Positions 59,347 through 64,000 of a DNA stretch of 64,000 nt are shown here, piece by piece. The notes below the pieces were generated by a model. It saw only the letters and a program-made list of their open reading frames with translations. It was not told the origin of the DNA and ran no database searches. The DNA comes from Georgenia sp. SYP-B2076 (GTDB taxonomy: Bacteria; Actinomycetota; Actinomycetes; Actinomycetales; Actinomycetaceae). The stretch lies in NCBI RefSeq assembly GCF_003991205.1, contig NZ_RXOZ01000012.1:1-64000 (forward strand), read 5' to 3'. A program made the position numbers and the translations under genes. Within the stretch, counting starts at the first letter, position 1, and each line of letters starts with the position of its first letter.

Positions 59347-62127
59347 GTGCCCAGCTCTCGCAAGCTCGTGATCGTCGAGTCGCCTGCCAAGGCGCGCACC
59401 ATCGGCGGCTACCTCGGCCCCGACTTCGAGGTCGAGGCCAGCGTCGGTCACATCCGCGACCTCCCGCAGCCCTCGGAGCTGCCGGCGGACATGAAGAAGG
59501 GCCCCTACGGCAAGTTCGCCGTCGACGTCGAGGGCGACTTCGACCCGTACTACGTGGTCGACGCGGACAAGAAGAAGAAGGTCGCCGAGCTCAAGCGGGC
59601 CCTGAAGGACGCCGACGAGCTCTACCTCGCAACGGACGAGGACCGCGAGGGCGAGGCCATCGCCTGGCACCTCCTCGATGTCCTCAAGCCCAAGGTCCCC
59701 GTCAAGCGGATGGTCTTCCACGAGATCACCAAGGAGGCCATCACCCGCGCCCTGGAGAACACCCGCGAGCTGGACACGCGGCTCGTCGACGCGCAGGAGA
59801 CCCGCCGCATCCTCGACCGCCTCGTCGGCTACGAGGTCTCCCCGCTGCTGTGGCGCAAGATCAAGCCGGGCCTGTCCGCCGGGCGCGTGCAGTCGGTCGC
59901 GACCCGGATGGTCGTCGAGCGTGAGCGTGAGCGCATGGCGTTCCGCTCGGCCTCCTACTGGGACGTCAAGGGCACCTTCACGGGCGGCCCCGCGGACGAC
60001 CGGGGCCAGTTCGTCGCCCGGCTGGTCACCCTCGACGGCAAGCGCGTGGCCACCGGCCGCGACTTCGGTGACGACGGCCGGCTGAAGAAGGCCGCCGCGA
60101 CCGTCGGCACCGTGCACCTGGACGAGGTTCGGGCCACCGAGCTCGCCGGCGCCCTCGAGCGCGCCGACGCCCGGGTCGCGTCGATGGAGACCAAGCCGTA
60201 CACGCGCCGCCCGGCCGCGCCGTTCACCACCTCCACGCTCCAGCAGGAGGCCAGCCGCAAGCTGCGGATGAGTGCGCGCGAGGCCATGCGCACCGCGCAG
60301 GGGCTGTACGAGAACGGCTACATCACGTACATGCGAACCGACTCCTCGGCGCTGTCCGGGCAGGCCATCTCCGCCGCCCGCCGCCAGGCCGCGGAGCTCT
60401 ACGGACCCGAGTACGTCCCCGGCAAGCCGCGCGTCTACGCGAGCAAGGCCAAGGGCGCGCAGGAGGCCCACGAGGCCATCCGGCCCGCGGGGGACTCCTT
60501 CCGCACCCCGGCGCAGGTGGCGGGCCAGCTCACCGGCGCGCAGTTCAAGCTCTACGAGCTCATCTGGAAGCGCACCGTCGCCTCGCAGATGGCCGACGCC
60601 AGCGGCTCCACCGCCACCGTGCGCCTGGCCGCCGAGCCCGTGCTCGACGGCGGCGCCCGCACGGCCCAGGCCGAGCTGACGGCGTCGGGCACGGTCATCA
60701 CCTTCCGCGGCTTCCTGGCCGCCTACGAGGAGGGCCGCGACGCCGACCGCTACGAGAGCTCCGAGAAGGAGACCCGTCTCCCGGTGCTCGCCGAGGGCGA
60801 CGCCGTGGCCACCGACCAGGTCACCGCCGAGGGGCACGAGACGACCCCGCCGCCGCGCTACACCGAGGCGAGCCTGGTCAAGGCCATGGAGGAGCGCGGC
60901 ATCGGCCGCCCGTCCACCTACGCGGCCACCATCTCCGTCATCGTCGACCGCGGGTACGTGGACCGCCGCGGCCAGGCCCTGGTGCCCACCTGGCTGGCCT
61001 TCTCCGTGGTGCGCCTCCTCGAGGACAACCTCCCGCGGCTGGTGGACTACGACTTCACCGCCGAGATGGAGTCCGACCTCGACCGGATCGCCGACGGCAC
61101 CGAGGACCGGGTGGGCTGGCTCACCCGCTTCTACCGCGGCGAGAACACGGAGGAGGCGCCCGGGCTCAAGGAGCTCGTCGACGGCCTGGGCGACATCGAC
61201 GCCCGCGCGGTGAACACCATCGACATCGGTGACGGCATCAGCCTGCGCGTGGGCCGCTACGGGCCCTACCTCGAGACCGCCGGCACCGACGGCGCCGAGG
61301 GCCAGCGCGCCAGCGTGCCCGACGGCGTCGCCCCCGACGAGCTGACCGTGGCCAAGGCCCACGAGCTGCTCGCCGCCGGCGCCGACGACGGCCGTGAGCT
61401 GGGCACCGACCCGGCGACCGGGCACACCATCATCGGCCGTAACGGCCGCTACGGGCCGTACGTCACCGAGGTCCTGCCCGACGACGAGGACGACGCCGGG
61501 TCCGCCGCCGGCGCCGAGCCGGCCGGTCCCGAGGCCCCCGCTGCCCCGGGCGCGAAGAAGAAGCCGGTCAAGAAGAAGGTCGTCAAGGCCAAGCCCCGCA
61601 CGGCGTCGCTGTTCGCGTCCATGCAGCTCGACAGCGTCACGCTGGAGGACGCCCTGCGCCTGCTGTCCCTGCCCCGCGTGGTCGGCACCGACCCCGAGGG
61701 CGTGGAGATCACCGCGCAGAACGGGCGGTACGGGCCCTACCTGAAGCGGGGCACCGACTCGCGGACGCTCGCCTCGGAGGACCAGCTCTTCGACATCACG
61801 CTCGAGGAGGCGCTGGCGGTCTACGCCCAGCCCAAGCGCGGGCGCGGCGCCACCGCCAAGCCGCCGCTGCGCGAGCTCGGCGACGACCCGGTCACCGGCA
61901 AGCCCGTGGTGGTCAAGGACGGGCGCTTCGGCCCCTACGTCACCGACGGCGTGACCAACGCGACGCTCCGCAAGGACGACGCCGTCGAGGACATCACGCC
62001 CGAGCGCGGGTTCGACCTGCTCGCGGAGAAGCGCGCCAAGGGGCCGGCCAAGAAGCCCGCGCGCAAGCCCGCGGCGAGGAAGCCGGCCGCGAAGAAGCCG
62101 GCCGCGAAGAAGGCCGCCGCGAAGTAG
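59347..62127 (+). CDS. topA: DNA topoisomerase I
   Basis: A 926-residue type IA topoisomerase that relaxes negative supercoils. It begins KLVIVESPAKARTIGGYLG (Toprim), has LATDEDREGEAIAWHLL, the active-site tyrosine in GYITYMRTDSSALSG, and a C-terminus with four GRYGPY-type repeats (RVGRYGPYLET, GRNGRYGPYVTE, AQNGRYGPYLKR, KDGRFGPYVTDG) in place of zinc fingers, ending in a Lys/Ala/Pro tail, all normal for actinobacteria. The GTG start follows GAGGT. A TACGGT -10 (59283-59288) gives a leader of about 50 bases. Confidence 0.97.
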   Translation: MPSSRKLVIVESPAKARTIGGYLGPDFEVEASVGHIRDLPQPSELPADMKKGPYGKFAVDVEGDFDPYYVVDADKKKKVAELKRALKDADELYLATDEDREGEAIAWHLLDVLKPKVPVKRMVFHEITKEAITRALENTRELDTRLVDAQETRRILDRLVGYEVSPLLWRKIKPGLSAGRVQSVATRMVVERERERMAFRSASYWDVKGTFTGGPADDRGQFVARLVTLDGKRVATGRDFGDDGRLKKAAATVGTVHLDEVRATELAGALERADARVASMETKPYTRRPAAPFTTSTLQQEASRKLRMSAREAMRTAQGLYENGYITYMRTDSSALSGQAISAARRQAAELYGPEYVPGKPRVYASKAKGAQEAHEAIRPAGDSFRTPAQVAGQLTGAQFKLYELIWKRTVASQMADASGSTATVRLAAEPVLDGGARTAQAELTASGTVITFRGFLAAYEEGRDADRYESSEKETRLPVLAEGDAVATDQVTAEGHETTPPPRYTEASLVKAMEERGIGRPSTYAATISVIVDRGYVDRRGQALVPTWLAFSVVRLLEDNLPRLVDYDFTAEMESDLDRIADGTEDRVGWLTRFYRGENTEEAPGLKELVDGLGDIDARAVNTIDIGDGISLRVGRYGPYLETAGTDGAEGQRASVPDGVAPDELTVAKAHELLAAGADDGRELGTDPATGHTIIGRNGRYGPYVTEVLPDDEDDAGSAAGAEPAGPEAPAAPGAKKKPVKKKVVKAKPRTASLFASMQLDSVTLEDALRLLSLPRVVGTDPEGVEITAQNGRYGPYLKRGTDSRTLASEDQLFDITLEEALAVYAQPKRGRGATAKPPLRELGDDPVTGKPVVVKDGRFGPYVTDGVTNATLRKDDAVEDITPERGFDLLAEKRAKGPAKKPARKPAARKPAAKKPAAKKAAAK

Positions 62128-62189
62128 CGGGTGGCCGGCCCGGCGCCAGGCGGCGGCGTCGACCCCTGCGGGGTGTCTACCCTGGGCAC

Positions 62190-63239
62190 ATGAGCCATCT
62201 GGCGGCGACGCCACCCTCCCTGCCCGCGCCGGCCGACCCGCTGGAGGCGCCGCCCCTGCGCTGGGGCATCCTCGGCGCCGGGGGCATCGCCGGGCGGTTC
62301 GCGCGCGAGGTCCCGAGCCGCTCGCGCCAGCAGATCGTCGCCGTCGCCTCCCGGGACCAGCAGCGCGCGGACGCCTTCGCCGCGACACACGGCATCGGGC
62401 GCGCCTACGGCAGCTACGAGTCCCTCGTCGGCGATCCGTACCTCGACGTCATCTACGTGGCGACCCCGCACAGCTTCCACCACCGGCACGCCCTCCTCGC
62501 GCTCGCGGCCGGCAAGCACGTACTGGTGGAGAAGGCGTTCACGCGCAACGTCGCCGAGGCCCGGGAGGTCTTCGACACCGCCCGGGAGCGCGGGCTGTTC
62601 GCCATGGAGGCCATGTGGACGCGTTTCCTGCCGCACATGGTGGCGCTGCGCGCCGTCGTCGAGTCCGGCGCGCTGGGGGAGATCCTCGCCGTGGGCGCCG
62701 ACCACGGGCAGCGCCTGGACACCGTGGAGCGCCTCCTCGCGCCCGACCTGGCCGGCGGCGCCCTGCTGGACCTGGGCGTGTACCCGCTCTCCTTCGCGCA
62801 CAGCCTGCTCGGCGCCCCCGCCACCGTCCACGCCGCCGGGTCGCTCACCGACGTCGGCGTCGACTCCCACGAGGCGGTGACCCTGACGTACGAGAGCAGC
62901 CGCGCGATCGCGGTGAGCACGTCGAACATGTGGGCGCGCAGCGCCACCACCGCGTCGGTCGTGGGCACCGACGCCCGGATCGACGTCGCTGGGCCGTTCT
63001 TCCAGCCCACGACCTTCGTGCTGAGCCCCATCCACGGGGAGCCCTGGCAGTGGCCGCCGACCGCCGAAGGTCAGGCCGTCGACCCGGGCGGCTTCGAGTA
63101 CCAGGCGGCGGAGGTCGCCCGGGCGGTGTCCGAGGGGCGCCAGGAGTCGGCGACCATGCCGTGGCAGGCCACGCTCGAGGTGATGGCGACGATGGACGAG
63201 GTGCGCCGGCAGCTCGGCGTCGTCTACCCGGGGGAGTGA
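62190..63239 (+). CDS. Gfo/Idh/MocA family oxidoreductase
   Basis: A 349-residue NAD(P)-dependent oxidoreductase. The Rossmann motif is RWGILGAGGIAGRFA (residues 24-38), followed by YVATPHSFHHRHALLALAAG, the conserved EKAFTRN (EKP-like with Ala) and EAMWTRFLPH. The C-terminal substrate domain has LDLGVYPLSFAHSLLG. It resembles the dimeric-dihydrodiol-dehydrogenase/trans-1,2-dihydrobenzene group; the substrate is not known. TACCCT (62178-62183) six bases before the ATG predicts a leaderless mRNA. Confidence 0.9.
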   Translation: MSHLAATPPSLPAPADPLEAPPLRWGILGAGGIAGRFAREVPSRSRQQIVAVASRDQQRADAFAATHGIGRAYGSYESLVGDPYLDVIYVATPHSFHHRHALLALAAGKHVLVEKAFTRNVAEAREVFDTARERGLFAMEAMWTRFLPHMVALRAVVESGALGEILAVGADHGQRLDTVERLLAPDLAGGALLDLGVYPLSFAHSLLGAPATVHAAGSLTDVGVDSHEAVTLTYESSRAIAVSTSNMWARSATTASVVGTDARIDVAGPFFQPTTFVLSPIHGEPWQWPPTAEGQAVDPGGFEYQAAEVARAVSEGRQESATMPWQATLEVMATMDEVRRQLGVVYPGE

Positions 63240-63317
63240 GGCGGTGACGCCCGGGGAGTGACGGCGACGGCACGGACCGTCGGCGGCGATGTCGGCGCGG
63301 CTGGTTACGCTGGCCAG

Positions 63318-64000
63318 GTGAACGCCCAGCCCCCCGCCGCCCCCGCGCCCGTCCCGACGGCGCACCCGCTGCCGGGCTGCTTCGTCGCCCTCGAGGGCGG
63401 TGACGGCGCCGGCAAGACGACGCAGCGCGAGCTGCTCGGCGGCTGGCTGCACAGCCTCGGCCACGAGGTCGTCCTGACCCGGGAACCCGGCGGCACCGAG
63501 CTCGGCCAGGTCCTGCGCGACGCCGTCCTCCACGGCGGCCACGTCGACCCGCGGACCGAGGCGCTGCTCTACGCCACCGACCGCGCCCACCACGTCCACC
63601 AGCTCGTGCTCCCCGCCCTCGAGCGCGGGGCGGTGGTCGTCACCGACCGCTACCTGGACTCCTCGGTCGCCTACCAGGGCGCCGCCCGGGACCTCGGCGC
63701 CGACGAGATCCGCGCGCTGTCCCTCTGGGCCACCGAGGGGCTGCTGCCGGACCTGACCGTGCTCCTCGACCTCGACCCCGCCGTCGGGGCCGCCCGCCGC
63801 ACCGGCGCCCCCGACCGGATCGAGCGCGAGTCCGCGCAGTTCCACCGGCGGGTACGCGAGCACTTCCTCGCCCAGGCCGGCGCCGAGCCCGACCGCTACC
63901 TCGTCCTGGACGCTTCGCGGCCGCCCCAGGAGCTGCACGCCGCCGTGCGTGCGCGCCTGGCCCCGCTCCTGCCCCTGGTCACCGCCGTGCCCGTGGCCGA
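63318..64000 (+). CDS. tmk: Thymidylate kinase (partial, 3' end beyond the window)
   Basis: The frame opened by GTG 63318 runs out of the window, giving 227 complete codons. After a Pro/Ala-rich N-terminus, CFVALEGGDGAGKTTQRELL is the P-loop, TREPGGTELGQVLRD the dTMP site, VVTDRYLDSSVAYQGAARD the DRY/H motif, and AARRTGAPDRIERES the lid. The enzyme makes dTDP from dTMP. TACGCT (63306-63311) six bases before the GTG predicts a leaderless mRNA. The DNA polymerase delta' gene (holB) usually follows. Confidence 0.94.
   Translation, partial: MNAQPPAAPAPVPTAHPLPGCFVALEGGDGAGKTTQRELLGGWLHSLGHEVVLTREPGGTELGQVLRDAVLHGGHVDPRTEALLYATDRAHHVHQLVLPALERGAVVVTDRYLDSSVAYQGAARDLGADEIRALSLWATEGLLPDLTVLLDLDPAVGAARRTGAPDRIERESAQFHRRVREHFLAQAGAEPDRYLVLDASRPPQELHAAVRARLAPLLPLVTAVPVA

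Overview
The window is a very GC-rich, gene-dense chromosomal segment of an actinobacterium. The evidence is a WhiB-family regulator (WhiB4/WblA type), a Tad-type secretion cluster next to a DUF1998 helicase, an N-terminal PonA2-like PBP carrying a PASTA domain, a lysC gene with an internal beta-subunit start, and many leaderless genes. The gene order dnaX-recR-lysC-asd ... ponA2-whiB4-ridA-crp-nth-(ephE-like)-acs-HAD-ssd-tad-helicase ... topA follows the order I know from Mycobacterium tuberculosis (about Rv3721c down to Rv3646c). A Micrococcales member of the Cellulomonas/Georgenia kind is my best guess; genus is not established. The region is core genome: I see no prophage, insertion sequence, CRISPR array or rRNA operon.

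Layout. 1-4.5 kb: end of dnaX, recR, a TauE-type permease, and the lysC-asd aspartate pathway operon. 4.6-14.3 kb: phosphate and hydrolase genes (a PhoD-type phosphatase, an S9 peptidase, PhoX), a GlxA-type regulator, a Nudix hydrolase, a VIT1-family transporter and an acetyltransferase. 14.5-16.7 kb: an NfeD-flotillin pair and a tRNA-Pro(CGG). 16.9-25.3 kb: metallophosphoesterase, PonA2-type PBP, WhiB, DUF4177, RidA, Crp, endonuclease III, an EphE-like hydrolase and AzlCD. 25.4-32.5 kb: acetyl-CoA synthetase, two membrane genes built from one repeated module, a formate/nitrite transporter, a HAD phosphatase and a metallo-beta-lactamase-fold protein. 32.7-41.3 kb: the helicase/secretion neighbourhood (ssd, tadA, tadB, tadC, pilin, two TadE-like genes, a lipoprotein, the DECH helicase). 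41.7-44.7 kb: NrdR boxes and the anaerobic ribonucleotide reductase nrdDG. 44.8-53.5 kb: STAS protein, H+-pyrophosphatase, histidine phosphatase, NAD(P)HX dehydratase, a decayed DUF1304 gene, a methyltransferase and a stress-type SDR. 53.5-64 kb: DUF2071, an OmpR-type two-component system, a degenerate STAS protein, a FUSC exporter, PAP2 phosphatase, topA, a Gfo/Idh/MocA oxidoreductase and the start of tmk.

Regulation visible in the sequence: a TANNNT -10 element lies 6-8 bases before the start codon of fifteen genes, which predicts leaderless mRNAs. There are candidate PHO boxes between phoX and the divergent acetyltransferase, a pair of NrdR boxes 32 bp apart before nrdD, a Crp-type site before whiB with the crp gene 1.3 kb away, and a palindrome at the acs promoter. 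Four-base ATGA/GTGA overlaps couple many genes (lysC-asd, ssd-tadA-tadB-tadC, pilin-TadE-TadE, nrdD-nrdG, ridA).

The least explained items are a four-helix-type membrane module present three times in two adjacent genes, an 80-bp imperfect palindrome inside the 5' extension of nrdG, an alpha/beta hydrolase with glycine at the nucleophile position, and several short GC-rich tandem repeats at gene ends.
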